From positions 7,750,001-7,814,000 of the forward strand of contig NZ_CP109104.1 in NCBI RefSeq assembly GCF_035917675.1: DNA of 64,000 nucleotides. Reading direction: 5' to 3'. The position numbers were made by a program, and so were the translations under genes. The notes beneath the pieces were generated by a model. The model did not search any database, had not been told where the DNA came from, and worked only from the letters and a program-made list of their open reading frames with translations. Shown here piece after piece: positions 28,024 through 58,569 of the stretch (positions within the stretch are counted from its first letter, which is position 1; the number at the start of each line of letters is the position of its first letter). The stretch comes from Streptomyces sp. NBC_01775 (lineage in GTDB: Bacteria > Actinomycetota > Actinomycetes > Streptomycetales > Streptomycetaceae).

Positions 28024-31000
28024 TCAGAGCGCGTTGTCGATGAAGTCGAAGAGGTCGTCGTCGGATGCCGTGTCGATCCGGTCCGCGATGTCGTCGGGGT
28101 CGTCCGCGCTGTGCGAGCCGTTCGCACCGTTGGCGCCCCCGGGGCCGCCGGTGGACGGGATGGCCGTCAGCTTGCCGAGGAACTCCTTGAGCTGAGCGGC
28201 GAGCAGCGCCCTGGCCTCCTCGTCGGGACCGGCCGTGAGGACGGCGGACTCCAGCCGCTCCAGATCCGCCAGCGCCGCCACCGTCACATCGGCTTCCTCG
28301 GGCGCCAGCTCGGTGCGCAGGTGCTCGGCGAGGGCGGCCGGGGTCGGGTGGTCGAACAGCAGGGAGGCGGGCAGCCGCAGGCCGGTCGCCGTATTCAGCC
28401 GGTTGCGCAGTTCGACGGCCGTCAGCGAGTCGAATCCGGCGTCCTTGAAGGCCCGTTCGCCGCCCAGAGCTGTCGTGTCCGGGTGGCCCAGCACGGCGGC
28501 GGCCTGCCCGCGCACCAGCTCCACCAGCGCACCGACCTGCTCGCCCCGCGTCACCCCCGCCAGCCGCTCCCGCCACATGTCGCCCGGCGAAGCGTGGCCC
28601 GAGGACGCGTCGCCCGGGGACGTGCTGCCCCGGGACGGCGCCCCACTCGCGGCCCGCCGCACCGTGCGACGGCGCAGCCCGCGCAGCACCGCGGGTGTCG
28701 CGGCCTCCGCGCCGTCCGGCAGCAGCGCCGAGTCGAGCACCGCGGGGTCGAACACCGCCGGGACCACGTGGGGAAGGCCCAGGTCCAGCGCCGCGTCGAA
28801 GAGCGCGAGCCCTTCCTCGTCGGACAGCGCCAGCAGCCCGCCGCGTGCGATACGCGCCCGGTCGGCCTCGCTGAGCCCTTCCGTCAGCCCGCTGGCTTGT
28901 TGCCAGAGTCCCCAGGCGAGGGAGGTGGCGGGGAGTCCTTGGGTGTGGCGGTGGTGGGCGAGGGTGTCGAGGAAGGTGTTGGCGGCTGCGTAGTTGGCTT
29001 GTCCGGGGTTGCCGAGGGTGCCGGCGATGGAGGAGTAGAGGACGAAGGCGGAGAGGTCGGTGTCGGCGGTCAGTTCGTGGAGGTTCCAGGCCGCGTCCAC
29101 CTTCGGCCGCAGTACGCCGTCCATCCGCTCCGGCGACAGGGCCGTCAGGATCCCGTCGTCGCTCACCCCGGCGGCGTGGAAGACGGCGGTGAGGGGGTGT
29201 GTGTCGGGGATGGTGGTCAGGAGTGCGGCGAGTGCGTCGCGGTCGGCGGCGTCGCAGGCGGCGACGGTGGTCTCGGCGCCGAGTGCGGTGAGTTCGGCCT
29301 GGAGATCGGCGGCGCCGGGTGCTTCCGGCCCGTTCCTGCTGGTGAGGACGAGACGCCGGGCGCCGTACCGCGTGACGAGGTGGCGGGCGGTGAGGGCGCC
29401 GAGGGTGCCGGTGCCGCCGGTGATGAGGACGGTGCCGTCGGGGTCGAGGGGCTGGGGGAGGGTGAGGACGACCTTGCCGGTGTGCCGGGCCTGACTCAGG
29501 TGACGGAAGGCGGCGGGCGCCTGACGCACGTCGAACGCCGTGACCGGCAACGGGCTCAGCGCCCCGCTCTCGAAGAGCGCGAGCAGCTCGCGCAGCATCT
29601 CCTGGATTCGGTCGGGGCCCGCGTCCGCCATGTCGAACGCCCGGTAGGTCACGCCGGGGTGGGTGGCGGCGATGTCTGCGGGTTGGCGGATGTCGGTCTT
29701 GCCCATTTCGAGGAAGTGGCCGCCGTGGGGGAGGAGGCGGAGGGAGGCGTCGACGAAGTCGCCGGCGAGGGAGTCGAGGACGATATCGACGCCCTGCCCT
29801 TGGGTGGCGGTCAGGATGTGGTGTTCGAAGTCGAGGGTGCGGGAGTTGGCGATGTGGGTGTCGTCGAACCCCATTGCCCGCAGGGTGTCCCACTTGGGCG
29901 GGCTGGCCGTGGCGTAGACCTCGGCGCCCCAGTGGCGGGCCAGCTGTGTGGCGGCCATACCGACCCCACCGGTCGCCGCGTGCACCAACAACCGTTGTCC
30001 ACGGGTCAGTTGACCGAGGTCGGCCAGCCCGTAGAACGCGGTCAGGAACACCACCGGCGCGGCGGCGGCCTGGGTGAACGACCAGCCCTTCGGCATCCGT
30101 ACGAGCAGCCGGTGATCGGTCACCGCGACCGGGCCCATGGAGCCGTGGAACAGCCCCATGACACGGTCGCCCACGCGCAGCGCGGAGACCTCGGCACCGA
30201 CCTCGGTGACCACCCCGGCACCCTCACCGCCGATCACCTCGGCGCCCGGATACATGCCCAGCGCGATCAGTACGTCCCGGAAGTTCAAGCCCGCCGCCCG
30301 CACGGCCACCCGCACCTCTCCGGGCGCCAGCTCGTCCGTGGCCTGGGACGAGGTGGTCAGGACGAGGCGGTCGAGGGAACCGGCCGAGGACACATCCAGC
30401 CGCCAGGCGTCCCCTCCGGACGGCACCGCCAGCGCACCCGCCGGTCCCTCCCTGCCGCCGGCCAACCGGGGGACCAGCAACTCGCCGTCTCGCACCGCGA
30501 GTTGCGCCTCGCCCGCTGCGGCCAGCGCGGGAACGGCCAGCAGCGGCAGCACCCAGCCCGCGCGCCCGTCGAGGTCGGCGACGGCGATCCGGCCCGGATT
30601 CTCCACCTGCGCGGAGCGCAGCAGCCCCCACAGCGAGGCCGCGGCCAGATCCTCCGGCCGCTCCCCGCCGCGTGCGGCGACGGCCCGCCGGGTGACGACG
30701 GTCAGCAGCGAGTCCGCGAACCGCGGGCCCGCCAGCCACTCCTGCACCAGCGCGAGCACCTCGTGAGCGGCGGCGTGCACGGCCACGGCCTGATCGTTAC
30801 CCGTACCTGTACCCGTACCTGTACCCGTACCGGGAGCCGGAGCCGGAGCCGGAGCCGTACCCGTACCGGGAGCCGGAGCCGTCGTGGTGGTGGGACGCAC
30901 CAGCACCATGTCGGGCACCGCGCACGCGCCGCTGTCGAGCGCGTCGGCGAGCGCCGCGAGATCGGCGTACGCGGTGACGGTCGCCTCGGGCGGAAGACCG

Positions 31001-34000
31001 TCGACCAGCTCGGCCCACTCTGCCGTCTCGCCCTTCCGGACCGTCTCTGCCGTCTCGCCTCCCTCGGTCGCCCGCACTGGATCGCTGATGAGCGCGATGT
31101 GGCGCGGTGCCCGGTCTGCGGCGTCCTCCGGAACGGCCACGGGTGCCCACGTCAGCTGGTGCAGCCCGCGCGGCCCGCCTCCCCTCCCGGCACTCTCCGC
31201 GCCACCCGCACGGGCCAGCGCGGCGGCGAAGCCCTCCTCGTCCAACGGCCGTACGTCCAGTGCGCCGATCTCGGCGACGGGAGCCCCGGCGGCATCGCTG
31301 AGGCTGAGCGCCACCCGGCTCTCGCCCTCCGGCCGGATCCGCACCCGCAGCACCGAGGCGCCGACGGCGTGCACCGACACATCCGTCCACGAGAACGGCA
31401 GCCGCAGCGCGCCCTTTTCGACAGGTGTGGGGCGGTCGTGGGCGGGGTGGTCGGGGGTGAGGAGGGTGAGGGGGTGGAGGGCGGCGTCGAGGAGTGCGGG
31501 GTGGATGAGATGGGCGGGGGCGTCGGGTGTGAGGGGTTCGGGGAGGGTGATGTCGGCGTAGAGATCGTCGCCGTGGCGCCAGGCGGCCGTGAGTCCACGG
31601 AAGGCCGGACCGTAGTCGAGACCGGTGGCGGCCAGTCCCTCGTAGAAACCGTCCAGCGCGACGGGCGTGGCCCCCTCGGGCGGCCACGACGCGTCAGCCG
31701 TTCCGGCCGACGGGACGGTGAGCGGCTCGGACGCCAGGGTCAGAGTGCCACTGGCGTGGCACGTCCACGGGGCTTCGTCGTCGGCAGCGGCAGCGGCGTC
31801 AGCGTCGGCGTCGGGGCCAGGGCGGGAGGGCCGGGAGTGGAGGGACAGGGCGCGGCTTCCCTCCTCATCGGGCGGTCCGACGAGGAGCTGGAGCTGTACG
31901 GCTCCCTCTTCCGGGAGCGGCAGCGGCGCTTGGAGGGTCAGCTCCGCCACCCGGTCGCAACCGCACCGCGCGGCGGCGTGGAGGGCGAGGTCGAGAAGCG
32001 CGGTGCCGGGGAGCAGCGGCGTGCCATACACGGCGTGGTCGGCCAGCCAGGAGTGCTCGGAGAGGTCGAGTCGCCCGGTGAACAGGTGGCTGCCGTCCGC
32101 CAGTTGAGCCTCAGCCCCCAGCAATGGATGTCCGGCAGTGCCCAGCCCGGCGGAGGCCACATCGGAGGAGGTCACCTTCGGATGGAGCCAGTAGGGCTGG
32201 TGTTGGAAGGGGTAGGTGGGGAGGTTGGGTGTGGTGGTTGGGGTTGGGTCTTGGGTGGTGGTCCAGGTTGTGGGTGTGTGTCCGTGGGTGTGGAGGGTGG
32301 TGAGGGTGTGGGTGAGGGTGGTGGGTTCGGGTTGGTGGGGGTGGAGGGTTGGGAGGAGGGTGGGTGGGTTGGGTGTGGTGTCGAGGTTGTGGTGGTTGAG
32401 GGTGGTGAGGGTGGTGTCGGGTCCGAGTTCGAGGTGGGTGGTGACGTGGTGGGTGTGGAGGGTGGTGGTGGTGTCGGCCCAGCGGACGGGTTGGCGGATG
32501 TGCTGGGTCCAGTAGTCGGGGTCGCGTAGTTGGGTTGTGGTGGCGAGGTCGCCGGTGGTGTTGGAGATGATGGGGGTGTGGGGTTCGTGGTAGGTCAGTT
32601 GTGCTGCGGTGCGGTGGAATTCTTCGAGTGCGGGTTGCATGAGGTGGGAGTGGAAGGCGTGGCTGACGTGGAGGCGTTTGGTTTTGTGTCCGCGTTCGGT
32701 CCAGAGGGTGGCGAGCTCTTGGATGGCTTGTTCGTCTCCGGAGATGACGGTGGAGGTGGGGGCGTTGACGGCGGCGAGTGATACGCGTTGTGGGTCGAGG
32801 GTTTCGAGGACGTCTTTTTCGGTGGCGTGGAGGGTGAGCATGGCTCCGCCGGGTGGGAGGTTTTGGAGGAGTCGTGCGCGGGTGGCGACGAGGGTGGTGG
32901 CGTCGGTGAGGGTGAGGATGCCTGCTGCGTGGGCTGCGGTGAGTTCGCCGATGGAGTGTCCGGCCAGGTAGTGGGGTTTGATGCCGTGGTGGAGGTAGAG
33001 GTGGTGGAGGGCTGTGCCGAGGGCGAAGAGTGCGGGTTGGGTGTACTGGGTCTGGTGCAGCAGTGGCGCCAGGGCGTCGTCTTCGGCCGCGAACATGATG
33101 TCGCGGAGGGGGTGTTGGAGGTGGGGGTCGAAGTGGGCGCACACCTCGTCCAGTGCGTGGGCGAATACGGGGTGGGTTTTGTAGAGCCCGGCGCCCATTC
33201 CGGCTCGTTGTGAGCCCTGCCCCGCGAACACGAACGCGATCTTCCCCGCTTCCGATGCGACACCCTGCACCACAGCAGGGGACTCCTCACCCCGCGCCAG
33301 GGAATGAAGCGCGGCGAGCAGCTCCGTGCGGTCCTCGCCGAGGCTGACGAGTCCCGCACGGTATGGGTGATGCGTACGCGTGGCCGCCAGGGCCCGGCCG
33401 ATCTCCGCGACCCCCACCTCGGGCCGCTCGCTGACGAAGGCGGCCAGCTGCGCCGCCTGCCCCCGTAGCGCACCCTCGCTCTTGCCCGACACCAGCCACG
33501 GGAGGGCGGGGGACTCGGCCTCGCTGCTCTCCTCTGTCGCCGATGCAGGCGCGGGCGGTGCCTCCAGGATGACGTGGGCGTTGGTGCCGCTGATCCCGAA
33601 GGAGGACACGGCGGCCCGGCGTGCCCGTCCCGTTTCGGGCCAGGGCGCCGGGTCGCTCAGCAGGGAGACGGCGCCGCTGTCCCAGTCCACCTGCGGCGAC
33701 GGCTCCTTCAGGTGCAGCGTGCGCGGCAGTTCGCCGTGCCGGAGGGCCTGGACCATCTTGATGACGCCCGCGACACCGGCCGCCGCTTGGGTGTGCCCGA
33801 GGTTGGACTTGACGGAGCCCAGCCACAGCGGACGGTCCTCGGGCCGCTCCTGGCCGTAGGTCGCCAGCAGCGCCTGGGCCTCGATCGGGTCGCCGAGGCT
33901 GGTGCCGGTGCCGTGGGCTTCGACCGCGTCGATGTCGGCGGCGGTGAGCCCCGCGTCGGCGAGTGCGGCCCGGATGACGCGCTGTTGGGAGGGCCCGTTG

Positions 34001-34974
34001 GGCGCCGTCAGCTGGCTGCTCGTACCGTCCTGGTTGATCGCGGAGCCGCGGAGGACCGCCAGCACCTGGTGCCCGTTGGCCTCGGCGTCCGAGAGCCGTT
34101 CGAGCAGGAGCAGGCCCACGCCCTCGCTGAGGCTGGTGCCGTCGGCGCCCGCGGCGAACGGCTTGCAGCGCGCGTCGGCCGCCAGCCCGCGCTGTCGGCT
34201 GAACTCGATGAACGCCATCGGCGTGGCCATCACCGTCACCCCGCCGGCCAGCGCCAGGTCGCACTCGCCGTTGCGCAGCGCCTGCGCGGCCAGGTGGAGC
34301 GCCACCAGCGAGGACGAGCAGGCCGTGTCCACGCTGACGGCCGGGCCCTCGAAGCCGTAGGTGTAGGCGACCCGGCCGGAGGCGACGCTGTAGGCGCTGC
34401 CGGTCCCGATGTACGCCTCGAAGTCGGCGGAGACCCGGCGCAGCATGCGTGTGCCGTACTCCCCGTACATGATCCCGGTGTAGACCCCGGTGCGGCTGCC
34501 GCGCAGGGAGGAGGGAACGATGCCCGCGTTCTCCAGAGTCTCCCAGGTGGTCTCCAGCAGGAGTCGCTGCTGCGGATCGATGGCCTGGGCCTCGCGGGGG
34601 CTGATGCCGAAGAAGTCGGGGTCGAAGCGGTCGGCCTCGTGGAGGAATCCGCCTTCGCGGACGGAGCTCTTCCCTTCGGCGTCCGGGGCGGGGTCGTACA
34701 GCGTCTCGACGTTCCAGCCGCGTTCGGTCGGGAACCCGGAAATCGCGTCCCGGCCCTCGGCAAGCAGCCGCCACAATTCCTCGGGCGAGCGCACACCTCC
34801 CGGATAGCGGCAGCCCATCGAGACGATGGCGAGTGGTTCGGCGGTGCCCGACTCGGCGTCCACGAGGCGCTGGCGCGTTTCGTGGAGTTCGGCGGTGACG
34901 CGCTTGAGGTAATCGCGGAGCCTGTGCTCGGTCTTCCCGGTCTTCTCGGCGTTCTCGGTGTTCTCGGTGTTCAT
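28024..34974 (-). CDS. PKS C: single fully reducing type I PKS module (KS-AT-DH-ER-KR-ACP, module 4)
   Basis: 2316 aa. Docking helix at the N-terminus ([21 protein letters not shown]), KS from ~46 (Cys ~219), AT from ~587 (GHSIG Ser ~674, HAFH: malonyl-CoA), canonical DH ([11 protein letters not shown] ~979, LLDAALH ~1165), ER ~1530-1835 ([18 protein letters not shown] and the NADPH motif [14 protein letters not shown]), KR from ~1849 (GGTGTLG, SDD in place of LDD but still B-type Asp, NYAAAN), ACP Ser ~2181. The C-terminal tail is FDFIDNAL. It is the only module with an ER, so it should leave a saturated, unbranched two-carbon unit. ATG 34974 is chosen because it follows the PKS D stop by 29 bases and opens directly on the docking region; AAGGA lies upstream. 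The N-terminus has a short TEN/KTGKTE repeat. Confidence 0.96.
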   Translation of the reverse strand: MNTENTENAEKTGKTEHRLRDYLKRVTAELHETRQRLVDAESGTAEPLAIVSMGCRYPGGVRSPEELWRLLAEGRDAISGFPTERGWNVETLYDPAPDAEGKSSVREGGFLHEADRFDPDFFGISPREAQAIDPQQRLLLETTWETLENAGIVPSSLRGSRTGVYTGIMYGEYGTRMLRRVSADFEAYIGTGSAYSVASGRVAYTYGFEGPAVSVDTACSSSLVALHLAAQALRNGECDLALAGGVTVMATPMAFIEFSRQRGLAADARCKPFAAGADGTSLSEGVGLLLLERLSDAEANGHQVLAVLRGSAINQDGTSSQLTAPNGPSQQRVIRAALADAGLTAADIDAVEAHGTGTSLGDPIEAQALLATYGQERPEDRPLWLGSVKSNLGHTQAAAGVAGVIKMVQALRHGELPRTLHLKEPSPQVDWDSGAVSLLSDPAPWPETGRARRAAVSSFGISGTNAHVILEAPPAPASATEESSEAESPALPWLVSGKSEGALRGQAAQLAAFVSERPEVGVAEIGRALAATRTHHPYRAGLVSLGEDRTELLAALHSLARGEESPAVVQGVASEAGKIAFVFAGQGSQRAGMGAGLYKTHPVFAHALDEVCAHFDPHLQHPLRDIMFAAEDDALAPLLHQTQYTQPALFALGTALHHLYLHHGIKPHYLAGHSIGELTAAHAAGILTLTDATTLVATRARLLQNLPPGGAMLTLHATEKDVLETLDPQRVSLAAVNAPTSTVISGDEQAIQELATLWTERGHKTKRLHVSHAFHSHLMQPALEEFHRTAAQLTYHEPHTPIISNTTGDLATTTQLRDPDYWTQHIRQPVRWADTTTTLHTHHVTTHLELGPDTTLTTLNHHNLDTTPNPPTLLPTLHPHQPEPTTLTHTLTTLHTHGHTPTTWTTTQDPTPTTTPNLPTYPFQHQPYWLHPKVTSSDVASAGLGTAGHPLLGAEAQLADGSHLFTGRLDLSEHSWLADHAVYGTPLLPGTALLDLALHAAARCGCDRVAELTLQAPLPLPEEGAVQLQLLVGPPDEEGSRALSLHSRPSRPGPDADADAAAAADDEAPWTCHASGTLTLASEPLTVPSAGTADASWPPEGATPVALDGFYEGLAATGLDYGPAFRGLTAAWRHGDDLYADITLPEPLTPDAPAHLIHPALLDAALHPLTLLTPDHPAHDRPTPVEKGALRLPFSWTDVSVHAVGASVLRVRIRPEGESRVALSLSDAAGAPVAEIGALDVRPLDEEGFAAALARAGGAESAGRGGGPRGLHQLTWAPVAVPEDAADRAPRHIALISDPVRATEGGETAETVRKGETAEWAELVDGLPPEATVTAYADLAALADALDSGACAVPDMVLVRPTTTTAPAPGTGTAPAPAPAPGTGTGTGTGTGNDQAVAVHAAAHEVLALVQEWLAGPRFADSLLTVVTRRAVAARGGERPEDLAAASLWGLLRSAQVENPGRIAVADLDGRAGWVLPLLAVPALAAAGEAQLAVRDGELLVPRLAGGREGPAGALAVPSGGDAWRLDVSSAGSLDRLVLTTSSQATDELAPGEVRVAVRAAGLNFRDVLIALGMYPGAEVIGGEGAGVVTEVGAEVSALRVGDRVMGLFHGSMGPVAVTDHRLLVRMPKGWSFTQAAAAPVVFLTAFYGLADLGQLTRGQRLLVHAATGGVGMAATQLARHWGAEVYATASPPKWDTLRAMGFDDTHIANSRTLDFEHHILTATQGQGVDIVLDSLAGDFVDASLRLLPHGGHFLEMGKTDIRQPADIAATHPGVTYRAFDMADAGPDRIQEMLRELLALFESGALSPLPVTAFDVRQAPAAFRHLSQARHTGKVVLTLPQPLDPDGTVLITGGTGTLGALTARHLVTRYGARRLVLTSRNGPEAPGAADLQAELTALGAETTVAACDAADRDALAALLTTIPDTHPLTAVFHAAGVSDDGILTALSPERMDGVLRPKVDAAWNLHELTADTDLSAFVLYSSIAGTLGNPGQANYAAANTFLDTLAHHRHTQGLPATSLAWGLWQQASGLTEGLSEADRARIARGGLLALSDEEGLALFDAALDLGLPHVVPAVFDPAVLDSALLPDGAEAATPAVLRGLRRRTVRRAASGAPSRGSTSPGDASSGHASPGDMWRERLAGVTRGEQVGALVELVRGQAAAVLGHPDTTALGGERAFKDAGFDSLTAVELRNRLNTATGLRLPASLLFDHPTPAALAEHLRTELAPEEADVTVAALADLERLESAVLTAGPDEEARALLAAQLKEFLGKLTAIPSTGGPGGANGANGSHSADDPDDIADRIDTASDDDLFDFIDNAL
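30798..30880 (-). repeat. In-frame hexanucleotide repeat in module 4 linker
   Basis: GTACCC/GTACCT and GGAGCC hexamers repeat, encoding a run of Gly-Thr and Ala-Pro pairs ([18 protein letters not shown]) in the segment between DH and ER. It is a flexible, slippage-prone linker. Confidence 0.8.
32200..33250 (-). repeat. Malonyl-AT repeat block, copy 3 (module 4)
   Basis: Near-identical to 12540-13590, including the KS-AT linker ([18 protein letters not shown]) and the start of the DH boundary, and to the AT part of 3485-4460. The frame is intact. Confidence 0.85.
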
Positions 34975-35003
34975 GTGAGGAAATTCCTTCGACGGGGCGG
35001 GCA

Positions 35004-55484
<20,481 letters not shown>

Positions 55485-55510
55485 CGTTGCGGGCTGACCT
55501 CCCCTACCCC

Positions 55511-55552
55511 ACGGCCTCCCGGGACCGGACAGCGAGGTTCCCGGGAGGCCGT
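55511..55552 (-). promoter_or_regulatory. 14-bp inverted repeat in the PKS D leader
   Basis: Perfect arms ACGGCCTCCCGGGA and TCCCGGGAGGCCGT flank a 14-base loop. It lies 26 bases upstream of the ATG at 55484, so it would form a hairpin in the 5' leader of the PKS mRNA (attenuator, stabilising stem or operator). If translation begins at 55562 instead, it lies inside the coding region. Confidence 0.7.
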
Positions 55553-55617
55553 TCGAAGACATTCCTGTACCGAATTGCGAGCCTCGCCGGGGCAGCTAAC
55601 GGGCTGCTTGCCAGGCT

Positions 55618-55638
55618 CTAAAGCACCGCGGGCTTTAG
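55618..55638. promoter_or_regulatory. Palindrome in the PKS/glycosyltransferase control region
   Basis: CTAAAGC, seven bases, GCTTTAG: perfect 7-bp inverted repeat, AT-rich relative to its surroundings. It is a plausible regulator-binding site. TAAAGC also occurs in the other PKS-proximal divergent region (about 6302). Confidence 0.5.
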
Positions 55639-55772
55639 GGAAATGCATGCCGGGATTTATGTGCGGGCTAGCGGCGTGTGCTGGCATTGAATGGTTCGCT
55701 CTGTCGGCGTATTCCGTCGTTCCCCCGCGGAGCCGACGCGACCGCTTATCGACGGGCGACAGTGGAGTGGAT

Positions 55773-57002
55773 GTGCGCGTACTCTTCGTTCCTTTGGCCG
55801 CCGCGGGCCATTTCTACGCGATGGTGCCCCTCGCCTGGGCGCTGCGAACGGCGGGCCACGAGGTGCGGGTCGTCGGGCCGCCGCAGCTGCGCGGCACGGT
55901 GGAGGCGTCCGGGCTGCCGGCCGTGGCCGTCGGCGGCTCCTACGACACCCTCGGCGGCATCCGCGAGTCCAGCGAGGCGGTGCGCCGCCGGACGGGCAGG
56001 TCCCTCGCCGACTTCGGCGACCTGGGCTCCGTGCCCGAGGAGGTGCGCCGCGAGCTGCGGGATTCGCGGCGGTCCGCGCTGGTCGCCAACGCCGCGCACA
56101 TGGCCGACGATCTCGTGGCCTTCGCCCGCACCTGGCGGCCCCACCTGGTCGTCGGTGACCCGGTCGCGTTCGCGGCGGCGCTGGCCGCGGCGACGGCCGG
56201 GGCGCCCTTGCTGCGACACCTGTCGGGCCCGCTGCCGCCCGCCGCCGGGCACTCGCTGGGCAACGGGCTGCCGGTGGAGGAGTGGCCCGCCGAACTCCAC
56301 GAGCTGTACGCCGCGTTCGGCGTCGAGCCCCGCGCCGACCCGGCCGCCGCGACCGTCGATCCCTGCCCGCCCAGTCTCCAGACCCAGCCGGTGCGCGGCA
56401 GGATCGGCATGCGCTACGTCCCGTACAACGGGCCGGGCGCGGTGCCGCCCTGGCTGCTGGAGCCGGCCGCGCTGCCCCGGGTCTGTGTCTCGTGGAGCAT
56501 GTCCCACACCGCGACCTCGGGGGAGGCGGACTACCCGGCGGCTGCCACCGCCGAGGCCCTGCACGCCCTCGGCGGCGTCGAGGTCGTGGCCACGGTCAAG
56601 GCCACCGACCGGCAGCGCTTCGGGCCGGTGCCCGCGGGGGTGCGGGTGGTGGCCGAACTGCCGCTCCAGCTCCTCCTGCCGACCTGCGCCGCCGCCGTCA
56701 ACCACGGCGGCGGCGGCACCTCGCTGACGGTGGCCGCGTACGGCGTGCCGCAGGTGATGATGCCGCACGACCCGGTACACGTCGTCAACGCCGAGCGGAT
56801 CGCGGCCGTGGGCGCCGGAGTCGCGCACCGGGCCCGGCCCGTGGACGCTTCGGACATCGCGCGCAGCGTGGGCACCTTGCTGGCCGAGGACCGCTGGCGC
56901 AGCGCGGCGAACGCCCTGCGCGCGGAGAACGAGGCGCAGCCGGAACCGGCCGAGACGGTCCGGGCGCTGGAGGGCATCGCCGCCTCGGGCCGGCCGCGCT
57001 GA
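55773..57002 (+). CDS. Macrolide-type (EryCIII/DesVII-like) glycosyltransferase
   Basis: 409 aa from GTG 55773, GT-B fold, GT1 family. It opens with VRVLFVPLAAAGHFYAMVPLAWALRTAGHEVRVVG, the standard acceptor-domain start. The middle carries WLLEPAALPRVCVSWSMSHTA, and the C-terminal nucleotide-sugar site carries CAAAVNHGGGGTSLTVAAYGVPQVMMP, the HGGxGT/PQ signature of macrolide glycosyltransferases. GGAG precedes this GTG by five bases; GTG 55767 is two codons upstream. EryCIII-type enzymes usually need a P450-like auxiliary protein; none is beside this gene. Divergent from the PKS operon and followed by sugar-pathway genes, it should attach a dTDP-6-deoxysugar to the polyketide aglycone. Plus-strand co-direction suggests a transcript with the SDR gene. 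Confidence 0.93.
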   Translation: MRVLFVPLAAAGHFYAMVPLAWALRTAGHEVRVVGPPQLRGTVEASGLPAVAVGGSYDTLGGIRESSEAVRRRTGRSLADFGDLGSVPEEVRRELRDSRRSALVANAAHMADDLVAFARTWRPHLVVGDPVAFAAALAAATAGAPLLRHLSGPLPPAAGHSLGNGLPVEEWPAELHELYAAFGVEPRADPAAATVDPCPPSLQTQPVRGRIGMRYVPYNGPGAVPPWLLEPAALPRVCVSWSMSHTATSGEADYPAAATAEALHALGGVEVVATVKATDRQRFGPVPAGVRVVAELPLQLLLPTCAAAVNHGGGGTSLTVAAYGVPQVMMPHDPVHVVNAERIAAVGAGVAHRARPVDASDIARSVGTLLAEDRWRSAANALRAENEAQPEPAETVRALEGIAASGRPR

Positions 57003-57130
57003 GAACAGCGCGGATCACCGGGGCCAACGGCGCCGGGATCGGGGCCAGTCGGGCTGAAGACCGGGCCGGCCGCGCCCAACACCGGGGCCGGTCCCGGAAA
57101 ATGGTGTCACACACTGCGGAGAGGACGAGC

Positions 57131-57880
57131 ATGGAGATCATCGGCCGTGGGTTCATCGCACAGAACCTGGAGGCGATAGCGGCACGCCACCCCGGCGTCG
57201 TCGCCCTGGCCTCGGGGGTCTCCCGGGTGGGCGGGGTGAGCGCGGACGAGTACCAGCGCGAGGCGGATCTGGTCTACGAGACGATCCGGCGCTGCGAGAA
57301 GGAGGGCCGGCTCCTGCTCTACTTCTCGACGGGCAGCGCGGGAATGTACGACGCGGCGCGCGGAAGCGAAGGCAAAGAGGACGACCCGGTCTTTCCCGGG
57401 AATTCACACGGCAGGAACAAGCTGCTGCTGGAGACGGTCATCCGTTCCACCGGCGTGCGGCACCTCATCGTCCGCCTCAGCCACGCCTTCGGCCCCCGCC
57501 AGGCCGACCACCAGCTGATCCCCTCACTCGTGCGGGCCGTGCGTTCGGGCAAGGTCCGTATCCACCGGGGCGCCTCTCGCGACATCATCCATGTGGCGGA
57601 CGCGGTCACCGTCGTCGACGGCCTCCTGGCCGAGGGCATCAGCCAGGAGGTGGTCAATGTCGCCTCCGGTGCGACCGTGCCGTCCGAGGACCTCATCGAG
57701 CACATCGCGCTGCGCCTGGGCAAGACCATCACCGAGCGGCAGATCGTGGAGGGCGACGCGTCCATCTGCCTGCTCTCGACGCAGAAGCTGCGGCGGCTGC
57801 TGCCCATGGTCGAGGACCTCGGCTTCGGCCCGGACTACTACAAGACGGCCCTGGACCGTCACCTCGCCGAGTGTCCCTAG
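57131..57880 (+). CDS. SDR-family dTDP-4-keto-6-deoxyhexose ketoreductase-like protein
   Basis: 249 aa, extended-SDR-like. It starts MEIIGRGFIAQNLEAI, a short nucleotide-binding GxGFIA motif, and has the catalytic-Ser strand LLLYFSTGSAGMYD, the product-side segment LSHAFGPRQ and DIIHVADAV. It resembles 4-ketoreductases of deoxysugar pathways, which set the C4 hydroxyl. The canonical YxxxK is HGRNK: the catalytic Tyr is His (codon CAC at 57407-57409), with Lys kept. The chain is short for the family (usually about 300). GAGAGGA lies upstream of the ATG. Its stop overlaps the stop of the convergent epimerase by four bases (CTAG). Family assignment is firm, activity uncertain because of the Tyr replacement. 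Confidence 0.8.
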   Translation: MEIIGRGFIAQNLEAIAARHPGVVALASGVSRVGGVSADEYQREADLVYETIRRCEKEGRLLLYFSTGSAGMYDAARGSEGKEDDPVFPGNSHGRNKLLLETVIRSTGVRHLIVRLSHAFGPRQADHQLIPSLVRAVRSGKVRIHRGASRDIIHVADAVTVVDGLLAEGISQEVVNVASGATVPSEDLIEHIALRLGKTITERQIVEGDASICLLSTQKLRRLLPMVEDLGFGPDYYKTALDRHLAECP

Positions 57881-58461
57881 TCGCGCCGCGCGCTCTCGTA
57901 ATCCGGCAGCAGGCCGCCCGCGAGTGCCTCCTGGAGTGTCGGCGCCTCCCGGTCCCGGTCGGAGACGAGGGGCTCGACCTCCGGCGGCAGGGGGAGGCCG
58001 AGTCCGGGGTCGAGCGGGCTGAGGGTGTGCTCGTGCTCGGGCGCGTAGTCGGCGGACACCAGATAGGTGACGACGGTCTCGTCCTCCAGCGCCAGGAACC
58101 CGTGCCCGACGCCCACGGGCACATGGACGGCGCGCGCGTTCTCCGCGTCTATGCGCACCAGATCCCACTCCCCGAAGGTGGGGGAGCCGACGCGGGTGTC
58201 GAGGACGATGTCGAGGGCCGCGCCGTGCGCGCAGTACACGTATTTCGCCGCGCCGGGCGGCACGGACGTGAAATGAATACCGCGCAGGGCGCCCCGGTGG
58301 GAGCGGCTCAGGTTCACCTGGGCGACGTCGAAGGGGGGCCGGCCGACGGCCTCCTGGAAGACGGGGCGCTGAAGCTGGGCCGCGAAATGCCCGCGGGAGT
58401 CGGCGAATTTCCGGGGCGAAAATTCCACCGCGCCCTCGACCTTGAGCTTTCGGTAGTCCAT
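57877..58461 (-). CDS. dTDP-4-keto-6-deoxyhexose 3,5-epimerase (RmlC/EryBVII/NovW-type)
   Basis: 194 aa, the usual RmlC cupin length. The signature HRGALRGIHFTSVPPGAAKYVYCAHG includes the catalytic His of LRGIH, followed by LDIVLDTRVGSPTFGEW (catalytic Asp region) and VPVGVGHGFLALEDETVVTYLVS. The GIHFTSVPPG version is typical of antibiotic-sugar epimerases rather than rhamnose RmlC. It epimerises C3 and/or C5 of dTDP-4-keto-6-deoxyglucose, giving L- or D-series intermediates. GGAGG lies six bases before ATG 58461. It is divergent from the TetR gene at 58570, so its promoter sits in the same 108-base gap as the TetR operator and may be co-regulated. Confidence 0.93.
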   Translation of the reverse strand: MDYRKLKVEGAVEFSPRKFADSRGHFAAQLQRPVFQEAVGRPPFDVAQVNLSRSHRGALRGIHFTSVPPGAAKYVYCAHGAALDIVLDTRVGSPTFGEWDLVRIDAENARAVHVPVGVGHGFLALEDETVVTYLVSADYAPEHEHTLSPLDPGLGLPLPPEVEPLVSDRDREAPTLQEALAGGLLPDYESARRD

Positions 58462-58554
58462 GTCCTGCCTCCGGAAGGGACGACTGCCTTCGTGGAAGGT
58501 CAACCTATCCGTCCCCCGGGACCCCGTGTGGCTTGCACCTCTCCCGGCAGTTCT

Positions 58555-58566
58555 GTAAGTATTTAC
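58555..58566. promoter_or_regulatory. Putative operator of the efflux TetR regulator, site 1
   Basis: GTAA-GTAT-TTAC is an inverted repeat preceded by CT and followed by CGCA, ending three bases before the TetR ATG at 58570. The same architecture recurs at 59219-59230 before the MFS gene. Confidence 0.75.
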
Positions 58567-58569
58567 CGC

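Larger units (their letters stand above)
55485..55772. promoter_or_regulatory. Divergent control region between PKS D and glycosyltransferase
   Basis: These 288 bases should hold the promoters for the whole PKS operon (minus) and for the glycosyltransferase (plus). They contain a 14-bp-arm hairpin (55511-55552), a 7-bp-arm palindrome (55618-55638) and, overlapping its right edge, TTAGGGAAAT (55635-55644), which matches nine of ten positions of one half of the PAS-LuxR consensus (CTVGGGAWWT). TTGAAT at about 55686 with TATTCC 17 bases later is a weak plus-strand promoter candidate. Confidence 0.5.
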
